Origin: Suillus spraguei
Lineage: Eukaryota > Basidiomycota > Agaricomycetes > Boletales > Suillaceae
Length of the DNA: 64,000 bases
Assembly: GCA_016800925.1 (NCBI GenBank)
Contig: JABCPU010000333.1
Span: 1-64,000, forward strand
Reading direction: 5' to 3'
The notes below the pieces were generated by a model. That model was not told the DNA's origin. It did no database searches and saw only the letters and a list, made by a program, of their open reading frames with translations. Shown piece by piece: positions 22,532-33,899 of this stretch. Both the position numbers and the translations under genes were made by a program. Every line of letters begins with the position of its first letter. Position 1 is the stretch's first letter.

Positions 22532-25500
22532 AGACACAGCTCAGCAGACAATAATATCGGTCTGCCTTTAAGTAGGAATCGTGCCCTTCCAAATTGTCGG
22601 TAGGTACCCACATGTTTATCGTTATGAGATCTGGAATGCCAATTCCGACACAGAAATGGAGTAGGGGGGCATGACAATGGAATAGTAACCTGGTGGAATT
22701 CATAGAGATGGTTGACAGATGTGAACGTGCCATGCTGTAGATAGCGACCAGACCAACGATTTCCCCCCGATAGTTCTTTGCCTACAAGCTGCGACGGAGA
22801 TTATCATGGTGAGCAACAGATTTCTCATCATCACCATTGAGATTCGGAGCTCCAGTCCCAAAGACGTACTAGTAGTACGAGGGCTTGCCAGCCCATGTCG
22901 AAGACTGGTGGCACGCTCTGACCCAAAATAGTAAATAATGGAAGCAGGCCAACGGAGGAAGTGCCGAAAAAGTAGCGAGGCCAAACTTTTGTACTCGCAA
23001 TCTCATATGCAACACACTTGAAAGATCGACCACAAAATCCAGTTTTTTTTTTTTTACATAATCAGTAATCGGGAAAGTGCCCGCAGCGGCTCCACTTGGT
23101 TGCTGTATGATGGCAGCCTTTGAAGCAATAGAGCGGAGGTTGTGGACTCGAAAAGATTGAAAGAAAGGAACTTGGCAGAATCAATTTGTGGAAGGCACCG
23201 GCGGGATGTACACAATCATTAATACCCGACAATGAACCAGCTGCAGCACAGTTCCATATTCCGATCACTATGTTTCAACCAAATTTCAAATTGCACTGCC
23301 TTATGTAAGATTGGCTGTCTACGCACATCCGCGACATATTACAGTCTCGATAGTATCCAATGTCCCAGAGAAAGATCACTCAAAAGGCATCAGAGCGCTC
23401 CGAGTGACACGGTCAACACGGCATGAGAACACTCAAAGTTCTCTCCGCACGCTTCAAGTAATGATGGCATGATGGCACTGCCACTTCAACTGTGTTCGTG
23501 CGATTGTGTGTGTTCTATGTTCCTCCTGTTGTGTCACAGACTCACAGTCCAACTGACCGTCGTGTATTACCTAAATTCTGGTCATAGGTGATTATGAGGG
23601 TAATCGATGGTAATAGCATTGCCACCGTCAATAATATCATCTTTATTGAATTCATACACTGACTCCGGAAGCTCTGATTCGTGTGTGTAGGCAGCTCTAA
23701 GCGGTGTATTAGAACCACCCTCATTCGTGCGTTAGAGCAGAAGGAGATAAAGGCGATAGATTCCAGGCAATTAATTTTTGACTTCAGCTGTTGTACTGTG
23801 AGTGGCGATACATCAGCTGTATCGGGAATGGGATTCGGGTACCTTTTCTGCATATGCGGTCATGAGGATAGCACCATCCGCTGATGCCTACAGCAAGGAA
23901 GACGCTGCAACTTGGTGGCATCACTCTATGAAGTGGTGCAACATCCGAAGGCGATTGTAGTCGGGTAAAGAACTCCAGTGTATGTATTTTTCTGTGGGCC
24001 AAGTCTCGCTTAATTGAACGTCAGACAAATAATTTAAGATAGGCATTTATCCCAAGAGTTTCCTAGCCGCAATTAAGATTGCTTGTGAGCAATATTTCAT
24101 TGCCACTCACTGTTGCTAGGTGGACGCAGAACCCCAAAGCTTTCAATCGGCGCTCATTCTGCTGCCTGCCGGATTGGTGCGTCTTCAGTGTACTGAATTG
24201 TTGAAAATGATCAAATATCGATCGAAGTATATCCTCTTTTGTACTCGCTACTGACGCTCGTCTGCCTGTGCGGCGTTTCTGCAGGTGGGATTTTTTTCAT
24301 ATGGGCCTTGAGTATGTTCGACCTATCTCCGCTTTATGACGTGCATCTTGTTCCTCATTTGGTCCTCCGAGGTCATTCTCCCTCAGATTTTCACGTTGCA
24401 CAAGATGTCATAAAATTCCGGACTGCATTAGCATCAAATTTCAGTCTACTAATCCTATTATAAATGCGTGTTGGCGGCATCTACTCAGCAAGGTATTCTC
24501 ATATGCGGTGATTATCAACTAGACAGGCTCCAAACGACAGGCTTCTGCACCACTTTGGATGTTGGCAGTGTGTCTACAAATATCCCACGGCCCCTGCCGA
24601 CAACGTACATATTGGCAAAGAACTCCTTCTGTGACATGGACAAGATGCTGTTGGCTGCCGCCGTGTATTGCATTTGTCTGATAGATTTTTTTTGGATGTG
24701 CTGCATGTCTTTAATACAGAACCATGCTCATCACTCATGGTTGGTTACTGTCTATCTTTCAATTTTGTGTATTCCCATACATGCCAGATTAGTGCCGTAG
24801 TCTCTAATAATGTCAAAATGGAGATGGAAGGAGGCTGAGCCTCAGCTGCCTGTATACAGCTATTTGAGTTATTTACTATTGACGCGGAATGAGTCTGCTT
24901 CTCTGTATACAGCTAGTCGCTAAGCACTGAATCCCGAGCGTCGAGCTTCTCGCTTACCTGTCACAATATCAATGATGAGACACCGGCATCGGGTGTTATT
25001 GAACCACATCATGAGGCTGTGTTGCTGTACATCATCTACTCTTTCCTCACTACTATGACCGTTGGTCTTCAAAATGGAAGGAGGCATCAGATTAAGCAAC
25101 AGAAAGAATGTTTGGCAATGCGACGGAATATTCATCGATCTCCTGTGTACATGGTTAGCGTCCGAGATGAACTGAAGCAGAATACTGTCTGTAGATAGCG
25201 ATCTAGAAACCGGAAAATCGAATGAATGATGCTTCACGGATGACGGGAGCCCACATCTCAGCGTCGTGAGCATCATAACTGCTGAGGCACATACAACTCA
25301 TGTTTTCGTGGTGACCATTGTCATCAGTAAATAACAGAATAAGAAATGGTATCTATAAAACTTCGTGTTCAAATTATGTGCCAGTAAACCGAACGCACTG
25401 TATAGTTAGCATCCGATGTGCTACAGCAGAATTTGTCCGTCAAGGGTTATTCGAACTGTACAAGCAATCTAGAGACTACAATATCATAAAAATGAGACAG

Positions 25501-25837
25501 CACCAATGATAGAGATCCAATTTATACTTCAGCGTCGCGAATCAACCATGACGACCTAATGCATACAATCTATATCAATGGAGAGTAATTGTCAATATCC
25601 ATATGCGGAATGAATAATTGACGACCCGACCAGGCAGGTAACCGGTACATGCGAAGGGAGAAGTGAGGCCTTGAAGCCCAACGATGTTCAACTCTGTTAA
25701 ACCACAACTGAAAATTGCGCACATCTCAGCCAGCTGAGAGGGGCTCAACTAAAAAGAACGTCTCAGTTCCAGAAAGTGACTTCTCGAATGGAATGCTGGA
25801 CACTCACATATCACACATCATGCGACAAAGATGGTTG

Positions 25838-26760
25838 TCAGAAAGGCGCCTTGATATCGCTGCCTGGGATGATGACGAAATCTGCTTGTGAACAATTTGG
25901 ATGACGGCGGCGATGTTTGGTGGTGAGGTCATTCCGAGCTGACATCGTCGTACCGCAGCGACAACATTTCATTCGGATACCAGTGTGCTTAATCACGTGA
26001 CGCCCAAAACTCTGGAACTTCAACTCCTCTTCACATCGACCGCGAGCCGTGATCCAAAGGCAACGATAGGTTTCCTTGTTATCAATCCCAACACCATGAT
26101 CCTGACGCAGGTGAGCGAGAATACCCCTGGGTGTAGCCTGAAGTTCGTCTCCACAAGGAGCTCCTTTGTTGTCCCATCGGCAAAGAAAGGCACCATGGTG
26201 CTTATGCTGACGATCATTGCGGTACGGCTCAAAACGAGCAGTACAGTGGTTACGCAGGGGAGAGCGAAATAGTGGAATAGGGCAGACACCAAAGAAATTT
26301 CGAAGCAAGTTGTCCTGCATCGCGAGAATGGGAGAGGGGGCAGAAGGTCGAGGGGTACTCATTCCCATTGTGTGATTCGCCAGCGAGTAACAGTCCGTAT
26401 ACGTAGACCCTAGATGGTAGAAACAAATAAGAACTTCGAGTTTCGACGATCATGATTATCTCACCAGACCACTGATAGACTAGAGGACGAATGGGCTGTG
26501 GCGCGTATAGTATATGAGTAGGACCATCAGCTACATTTCTGTATCGTCTAGAAGAATCAATTTATTACAAGCGAATATTAAAATCGTTGAAAATGGACGC
26601 ACTTCTCCAAAGGGACGGTGACTAAATGATCCGAGTCGTCGGTACTAGTAGTCACAAAACCATCAGGTGAACCCGCCGGTTGGTGGGCAGAGATAGACGT
26701 GCAATAAGCAAATGGCTCGAGCACATCATCAGGCTCGGGAGAAAAGTCAAGAAGATCCAT
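25838..26760 (-). CDS. Zinc-finger family protein, copy 4 (subfamily A), three exons
   Basis: Predicted 270 residues. Exon 1 is 26760-26603 (MDLLDFS, three codons longer than copy 1), exon 2 is 26547-26465 (three codons shorter) and exon 3 is 26409-25838. All length changes are multiples of three, which argues for selection on the frame. Fingers: CRWDNKGAPCG with LAHLRQDH, CLWITARGRC with RHVIKH, CCRC with KHRRRH. All Cys and His groups are present. Function unknown. Confidence 0.74.
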
Positions 26761-29700
26761 AAGTACAGCTCAGCAAACAATAATGTCGCTCTGCCTTTAA
26801 GTATGAATCATGCCCTTCCAGCTCGTCGGCAGGTACCCATGTGTTTATCATTATGACGTCTGAAATGCCAATACTGCGTATACAGCAGCGGATTAGGGGG
26901 GACATGACAATGGAATGGCGACTTGGCGGTAGAGATCATTGACAAATGTGAAGGTGCCATACTGTAGATAGCGTCCAAACCAACGATTTTGCGCCGATAG
27001 CTCCCGTCCTACAAGCTGCGACGGAGATTATCAACATGAGCAACAAATTTCTCATCGTCACCATTGGAAGTCGGAAAAGTGGCATGTGGTTCAAGTCCCA
27101 AAGATGTACAAGGGCTTGCCAACCCATGTCGAGGACTCGCGGCAGATTCCAACTCAAAATATTAAATAATGGAAGCGGGCCAACAGGGCAGGGGCAACGT
27201 TGTGCTAGATGCCAGAAAGTCGATGAAGCTAAGTCTGCATGATGAACTAAGTGGTCAGACCGGGTCACATGATCCGGAACATCGGGATTAAGTACTAAAG
27301 CAAGTAAGTAGTTCCCGCCCGCGGTTTCCTTGGTGTTGCTTGTCGCACTGGCATTCCTGTGTTAAGTGTAACGTGTTTGTCTCTTCACATCATGCATCAT
27401 GCGCCAATGGTGCTCTGAACTAGAGATTGCTGTATTATAGCGGCCTTTGGGAGAATAATTGGCAACGGAGTGGGGGTTCAATATGGCCCCAAAAAGGTTG
27501 AAAAAACGGAACTTGGCAGAATCAGTTTGTGGAAGGTACCGGGATGTACAGAATCACTATGCGACATATGGTAGAAAGGTGGGCCAGCTTATATTTGTGA
27601 GCCTGAATCTGACTAGCCCTACTATAGTCTCTCATTCATTACTATGTAGTTTCAAATTGCACGTCTAGCGGCGGCCAGCCTGAGCATTGGATCATACGAT
27701 ACAGTGACAGGTATCTGTTCATTCTTTGTCCAAAACTTATCTACGATAATCTAGTTTGACTTTGCACATACGATACGCACGTCCACAACATGTCACAGTC
27801 TCGATATCTGACATCCTAGAAAAAGATCACCCAAACGGCAGCAGAACGTTCAGAGTGACACGGTCAAGAATGACAGTCTTCACACGGCATGAGAACTTCT
27901 TTTCACGGCGTGATTGGACCTCTTACTCATTCCCTCCGCATGCTTGTATGGCATGCCTCCACTACTTTTATTTTTATTTTTTATGTCTGTGCCAAACATC
28001 ATAAGTGTGCGTGTTCTATATCCCTGCCGCTGTGTCTCTAAGCTTGTGGGTTGTAGGTCATTAAGGGTAATCGATGGCAATGGCGATGTCACCGACCCTA
28101 GCCTACATGTCTATCTCGATTCTGGAGACATACCTGTGGTCATCTATCGAATTCATGCACTGACTCTGGAAGCTCTGATTTGTGTGTGTGGACAGCTCTA
28201 AGCGATATGTTAGAACCGCTCTCACTCATGCATTAGAGCGGAAGGAGATCACAAAAGGATAAAAGCGATAGATTTTAGGTAATTAGCTCTCGACTCGGCT
28301 GTCGCGCTGTGAGTGATGATACATCAGCTGTATCGGGATTCGGGTACTTTTTTCTGCATATATGGTTATGAGGATAGCAATATCCTCATGCCTACAGCAA
28401 GGAAGACATTGTAATTGTTTTGAGCTGTGTCCGAAGGCGATCGTAGTGCTGTGGAAATAGCAGGCACTGGGTAAAGAACTCCAGTATAAATATTTTCCTG
28501 TGGGTCAAGTAAGTCTCCTTTAGGTAGACATGAGATGAATAACTTGAGATACGCATTTCTTCCAGAAGTTTCCTGGGCGCCATTAGGGTTGCTTGTGAGC
28601 GGTATTCTCCGTAGATCCATTGCCACTCACCGGGTGCTAGGTGGGTCCAGGGCCTAGGCCTTTTGATTGGCGCTCATTCTGGCGCCTGCCGATTTGGTGG
28701 GTCTTCGAATGATCGTTGAACACACGTTTTTCTCACAAAGTTTGACTGCAGTCGCCTCACATCGCCAGTGGTCAGATTAGCAGAAGTTAAAGCACACAGC
28801 GGTGTAGTAAATTGTTGGAAATGGTTCAAACATCGACCGACGTATATTCCCTTTTGTACTCACCACTGACGCTTGTCTGCCCGTGCGGCGCTCCTGGAGG
28901 TGCGATCTTTTTCATATGGACCTTGAGTATGTCTGACCTATTTCCGCTTCGTATCTCTCATTTCCTCCCCCAAAGTCATTCGCCTGCAGATTTTCGCATT
29001 GCACAAGACGTTACAAAATTCCGGAGGCATCAAATTTCAGTCTACATCCCTTTGAGTACGTGGGAACGGCATTTACTCAGCGAGGTGTCGTCTCATATGT
29101 GATTATTATCGGCGCAGGCATGAAGCGACAAGCTTCTCCACCACTTTGGACGTTGGCAATGTGGCTATAGACAGCCAATGACCCCTGGCGACGTGCGTGT
29201 ATCATTTGTCAGACACCCGAAGCCATTCGGACATGAAGAACAGCCGATTTTTGCACATTCCAGGGTAGGTTTGATGATGCTTCCTGATGTCGCTTCAGTC
29301 GTGGATTAACTCTATGAGCGAAAACCCGTTATTGCTGTGGAATTCTGCGGCAGGGACACTGTTGGTCGCCACCGGGTGTTGGACTCGTCCGGCAGGTGAA
29401 ATCTTTCCGAGGTGCTGCGTGTCTTTAATCCAGAGACATGCTTAGCACTCATGGTTGCTGACTGTTTGCCAAATTTCTGTCCAGCCTTGCGTATTCTCAT
29501 ACCTGGTTGACATTGCAGTCTCCAATGAAGATGAGCGATGTCAAAATGGAAATGGAACGAGGCTGGGCCACGCTTGTATATAGCTGTTTGGGTTGTTTTT
29601 ATTGACGCAGAATGAGGCTACTTCTTCGTCGTATACAGATAGTTCTGCATCATTGATCAACAGTTCCTCCTGGACTCCGAGTGTTACCTTTCTTATCAGA

Positions 29701-30427
29701 CAATGCACAATAACTAATTGAAAGCTTGCAACTGTGGCATTCGTGTTCTGCTGGGAGGATGTATTATTGTATTATAACTTCATCATCAACGAAAGAGTGT
29801 CCCCGTGTATGACTTCAGCTGCCTGTATGAGGGTCTACAAGCTCTTCAAGTTGTCGCAAGGCACACAAGTTTCATATAGCATTACTACATACATGTACTC
29901 TATGAGACTCGTGTCAGTCCAAGTTGACCCATTAGTTGAGCACCTCTGACGGCCCTGTAATATCTGATGAGTTCGCTGGCGCCCAGTAGTACTGTCTTCC
30001 ATGTGCAGGTCGGGCATATACAACTTTTGACGTATTGGTGTGCTTCTAAGAATCAGGTGGTACTCAATGGATACAATGCCTAAGTGAAAATTACGCTCAT
30101 TGAACTTAAATGGTTCCAACAAACACGGCCAATTCGTTTATAAACTGAGGAGGTCTGTCAATGAGAACTTGTTAAGTCTAATCCTGCCCACCTGTTCTCG
30201 AAATATTGCAGGGTATTGATTCACCATCAGTAATGAAGGCACACATCCAACAAACCCGAGCACCCAGGCATGCGTCAAGTTACTGCTAGATCAAAAACGC
30301 ATATAATTATAATTAAATATCGTCTACAAATATTGAGCGCAACCCCAAAACAACAACATAAAAATGGTAAGGTACTGAGCCGTCCAATACATCATAAAGG
30401 AGATATAGTCATTATAGAAAGAGTATA

Positions 30428-31307
30428 TCAGTCTGTGATAGTGTCGAAGGTTGCCTGAGAGCAAGCCAGGTACTCCCGACAATGCTTGATAGCGAGATCA
30501 TTCCGAGCAGCCATCCTCTTCCTGCAAATGGAGCATCTGAATTTAATACGGAGGTGGGTAATGATATGGCGGCTAAAGCTGTCAATCTTCAGCTTCTTCC
30601 CACAATGGCCTGAGCCAACGTGAGGTGTGATCCATGAACAGGTGAATGAACCTCCTGGGTCGACATCAATGCGATGATGCTGGCGAAAGTGGGCGAGAAT
30701 ATCCTTGGATATTGTCTGCAACTCGTGACCGCAAGGTGTTCCTTCATTGTCCCAACAGCAAAGATGAGTACTGTGGTGCTCATCGGTATTGGGGCGATCG
30801 ATATGGGATGACCTGGAGCAACTAGTGCTATTATAGCAGGGAGTATGTTGACGTTGTAGATGATTGAGGATGGGAGCAGGAGGTCGAGAGATGCTTAATC
30901 CGATCGCCTTGTTGCCCACTGACGAGCAAGAGGCAGACAAAGTATCTAGATGAAAGCAACCCAGTAAGAAGGGTATCCTCGAGAATCAAGGATCTTCTCA
31001 CCGATGCATGGATGCCGAGGCTGTGGCGCACGTAGTACATGAGTAGGCCATACGGTAACGTCAGCCACAGCTATGCTTCGACTAGAATAACTAAATTATT
31101 ACCAGTGAACGTCAACATTATAAGAAAAATAACGCACTTCTCAAAAGGATAAGTGGCCCGGTAGCCATCAAAAGAGGCCGCATTTGTGTCACTACTACTG
31201 AGTCTCGTCAATCGAGTCAAAGAATATTTAAAATGTATGCACCTTAAAAGTATAGGCACACCTTGCGAATCATCAAGTTGATGGCCATGGGCAGGGAACG
31301 ATGCCAT
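30428..31307 (-). CDS. Zinc-finger family protein, copy 5 (subfamily B), three exons
   Basis: Predicted 255 residues. Exon 1 is 31307-31138 (MASFPAH start, FEK at the donor), exon 2 is 31081-31002 and exon 3 is 30945-30428. It is closest to copy 2 at 11952. Fingers: CCWDNEGTPCG with LAHFRQHH, CSWITPHVGSGHC with RHIITH, CSIC with KHCREY. The exon 1 peptide aligns with copy 2 along its whole length without a gap-driven frame change, so it is probably translated. Function unknown. Confidence 0.7.
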
Positions 31308-31796
31308 CTCTGGCAGACCAAATTATCAAGAAATAGAAAAGAGCGGGAGACGTACAAGGAACCAGTTCAGGAAAACTTGTCTTATAGATCATGGGCCTTC
31401 AAGCTTGTTGTGATTAATAGAATGGGACCCCAGCATGAGGGCCAAAGAAGTGTGCATGAGTAGGCCTGTCAGACCAACACGGATATTGCAGCGTGTAGAC
31501 ATCATTGGCAAAACAGGAGGATGTCTTCATGAATTTTGACATATTAGCTGTGGAAGTCAAGTCGGAATGACACCTGGCCTACCAATTACAAAACGGCATT
31601 TTTAGTCGCTCAATTAGGAAACTAAAGTGTCGGAGTTTCCCGGCACCACAATGTCTCGAGTCTGCCCGTTTCAAATTTCAACCATACCTCACATCACAGA
31701 AACTCGAATTTTGCTATCGTATCCTCAGTGCTCACTCGTTATTCATTACACCGACCCACTACTCCCTTTATCATGCTTTGCAGAACTTTCGTTGCT

Positions 31797-31799
31797 TGA

Positions 31800-31836
<37 letters not shown>

Positions 31837-31837
31837 G
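31797..31837. repeat. Simple repeat (TC)n followed by (TA)n
   Basis: A run of TC dinucleotides passes directly into a TA run. It lies at the upstream side of the mariner-like remnant. Confidence 0.9.
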
Positions 31838-32085
31838 AGTTCACAAATTAAAATATAGCTACTATTTGCCATGGTCGAAGTTGGTGCACGATTGGATTTG
31901 CAAGCAGATTTCCCGGCAGCTCCGACCTGCTTGCCCCGAGCTAACATGCCCAACACTTCTAGATCAGTGGAACAAGCATATCAAACTCCGACATGAGTCT
32001 AGTGTACTATATCACGGCGGCAAAATCCACCTGCAATCCGTGGTGTGTTTCACGAAATTCGCGTTTGTTCACCAAAACTAACATC

Positions 32086-33850
32086 GTACAGCATCTATTC
32101 CGTGTCCCAGTCTGCGCACAAAGGTGCTTACTGGTGGAAGAATGACAGTGGATACCTTGATGACTTTCCATGGTACACTACTTCCGAAATTCAAGATACA
32201 CTGGATTGCTGTGGATTTTTGGGACGGACTTGGTTGCGCATTTTGAAACTCTCGTGGGAAGCTGGTGATGTCGTAAACTCTCAACCTCATAGAGCACTAC
32301 GTGGTTGTGTGCGTGTGTTGGATCGCGGGGATATCGATTGCTTGTTGCGTCTTGTCAGAGAAAAATCCTGACCACCACTTCTTGGATGAGTTCATGCACC
32401 TGGGTCCTGAAAAAATTTATCTACTCACAACAGTCTTCCGCGAGCTCAAACTGCCAGTGTAAACTACAAGAAACTCGGGCGTTCTGTCTCAGAATGCAAC
32501 GAGACTTGCTGTGCTGAGTTCATCTCGCACATGGCTCAATATGAACCATCAGACTCGGAGTTAGGACTCATTGTTGAGACATTGAAGGATGGGTGGACAC
32601 TCAGTAGGCACCACGAACGAGCGAAGAAATGCAAGCGTGCAGAGAGAAATTAATTAATTTTTTTTTTTTTTTTGATCCTTGTTTATTGTCCGTTGGGGCT
32701 ATGCCCTATGATGGACACTACCTACTGTACATCTAATCTATTCGTATATGCTTTGGTCCGTTTTTTGGTTGTCTATGCTATACAGTGGTCCTGGCTTGCG
32801 CGCGGACGTTAGGGCCTTCTTCAGGCTCTTGATATGATTTGTGCGACTTGTTGTCGCGTTTCCTCTATTCCTTCTCCTTTTCCGCTGGGGGGGTTACATC
32901 TCCGAAGGTTTGTTCCAATCTTCTCGTGCGCGCGATGTACGTCAACGTTGCTCTCATTCCCTTGCTTTCGTTCAGCAGGTACTCGATTTTGCATTGTCTT
33001 GCTCCGACTTCTTTCCTCATTTGTTCTCTCTGGTTCACGTATGCTGGGCAGACTAGGATGAAGTGGTGTACCGTTTCGTCATGGTTTTCGCATGCTGGGC
33101 AACGCGCCGTTGGGGATTTCGCTATTCGTTTGAGGTGTTTGTTGAGCGCTATATGTCCCGTGCGGAGTTGAAACATCAGTGAGCTGTGACGTCTCGGTAG
33201 CTTCTCTATCTTCTTTGCAAACTTCTTTGATGGTGCTGACGTGTCGACTGATTTGAGCAGTGTGTAGCGCGGTGAGTTCTCCATGATGGTGGTGGCCTCT
33301 TTTTTGATCTTTGCGTAGAAGTGTTGTCTTAGTGCCGCTTTGCTCCTTGGTAGGATTCTGAGTTCTCCTTCCTCGGTTAGGAGAGAAATTAATGGTATCT
33401 GTGTGTAGATGGCGAACATTTCGCATTAGATGTGATTGTTGCTACAACAATTGTCAAGCTGACTCGAGAGCTGTTCTTGGAGTGGCTTGAGAACGTGGTT
33501 GTAAGTACCATGGATGAATCAGGTTATTTACCGAGAGCTAACAAAAGTTTTTGACCAGCTACCAATATGTTCAGCCTACCCCGGGCCTCTCACTGGTGTC
33601 CTTGTCACGAACAATGCCAGAATTCATCACGGCACTGGAATTCTCGAGCTAGCTGACCGCCCCGGTGTGTTCACCCACTTATCATCTTGTATCCTTCATA
33701 TAGGGTCTCGGTATTTCCAAGTGTGCGTATCGAGTATCCACCACCAAACTCATCAAATCTCGGCTCTATCGAAGAGGCATTCTCAAAAACTAAGCATTAG
33801 CTCCGTCACCACCAACAACACCGCTTCAGGCGATCATCTTGGATATGTAC
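32086..33850 (+). pseudogene. Dead mariner-like (DDE_3) transposase split by a LINE
   Basis: Pieces in successive frames resemble a fungal Tc1/mariner transposase: a helix-turn-helix part ending in WEAGDVV (about 32190-32270), a LDEF segment and RELKLPVNYKKLG (about 32380-32475), the region around VETLKDGWTLSRHH (about 32570-32610), and after the LINE a YPGPLTGVLVTNNARIHH segment (about 33575-33630) and PPPNSSNLGSIEEAF (about 33738-33780). In the family the first two catalytic residues are Asp in FIDE and VLDN; here these are lost (IVET, LVTNN). With many stops it cannot be active. The LINE at 32655-33380 interrupts it. Confidence 0.72.
32655..33380 (-). mobile_element. 5'-truncated LINE (Tad-like) with poly-A tail and 13-bp target duplication
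   Basis: The minus strand encodes the end of a non-LTR retrotransposon ORF2: a region after the RNase H and a zinc-binding motif C-P-A-C with H-x3-H and a later C (CPACENHDETVHHF, near 33080-33120). The T run at 32657-32673 on the plus strand is its poly-A tail. GAGAGAAATTAAT stands on both sides (32642-32654 and 33381-33393), so the borders are exact and the insert is 726 bp. It cannot move by itself. Confidence 0.9.
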
Positions 33851-33899
33851 GGAGTTACCGAGCCAGTTACTTACACAGGCCTTAAATTCGCCTGTAAAC

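Larger units (their letters stand above)
20100..25200. repeat. Segmental repeat unit 2
   Basis: Same order of blocks as unit 1 after PUS3: zinc-finger remnant, spacer, zinc-finger A copy, then the spacer blocks at 22550-24800. The subfamily B gene expected at the end is absent, so this unit is shorter. Poly-T runs lie at 23043-23055. Nothing else in the spacers is assignable. Confidence 0.75.
25300..31500. repeat. Segmental repeat unit 3
   Basis: Begins with the block at 25320-25560 matching 7850-8045 and 21090-21300, then a zinc-finger A copy, spacer blocks 26770-30420 and a zinc-finger B copy. It has both gene types, like unit 1, but no NLR or PUS3 part. The spacer includes a minus-strand segment at 29312-29500 that reads as a 62-residue frame; the matching place in unit 1 is broken. 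Confidence 0.78.

Noticed and set aside
1430..31307. A joint NLR/zinc-finger defence system
   Set aside because: They are neighbours only in part, the duplicated NLR is dead, and no shared regulation or fusion is visible. Kept as an idea, not claimed.
6700..31500. The segmental units as one giant transposon
   Set aside because: No terminal repeats, target duplications or transposase frame the units, and their ends differ. Segmental duplication fits better.
32834..33171. Plus-strand ORFs of 60-110 residues
   Set aside because: They are the reverse of the LINE reading frame, which has a clear zinc-binding motif on the minus strand.
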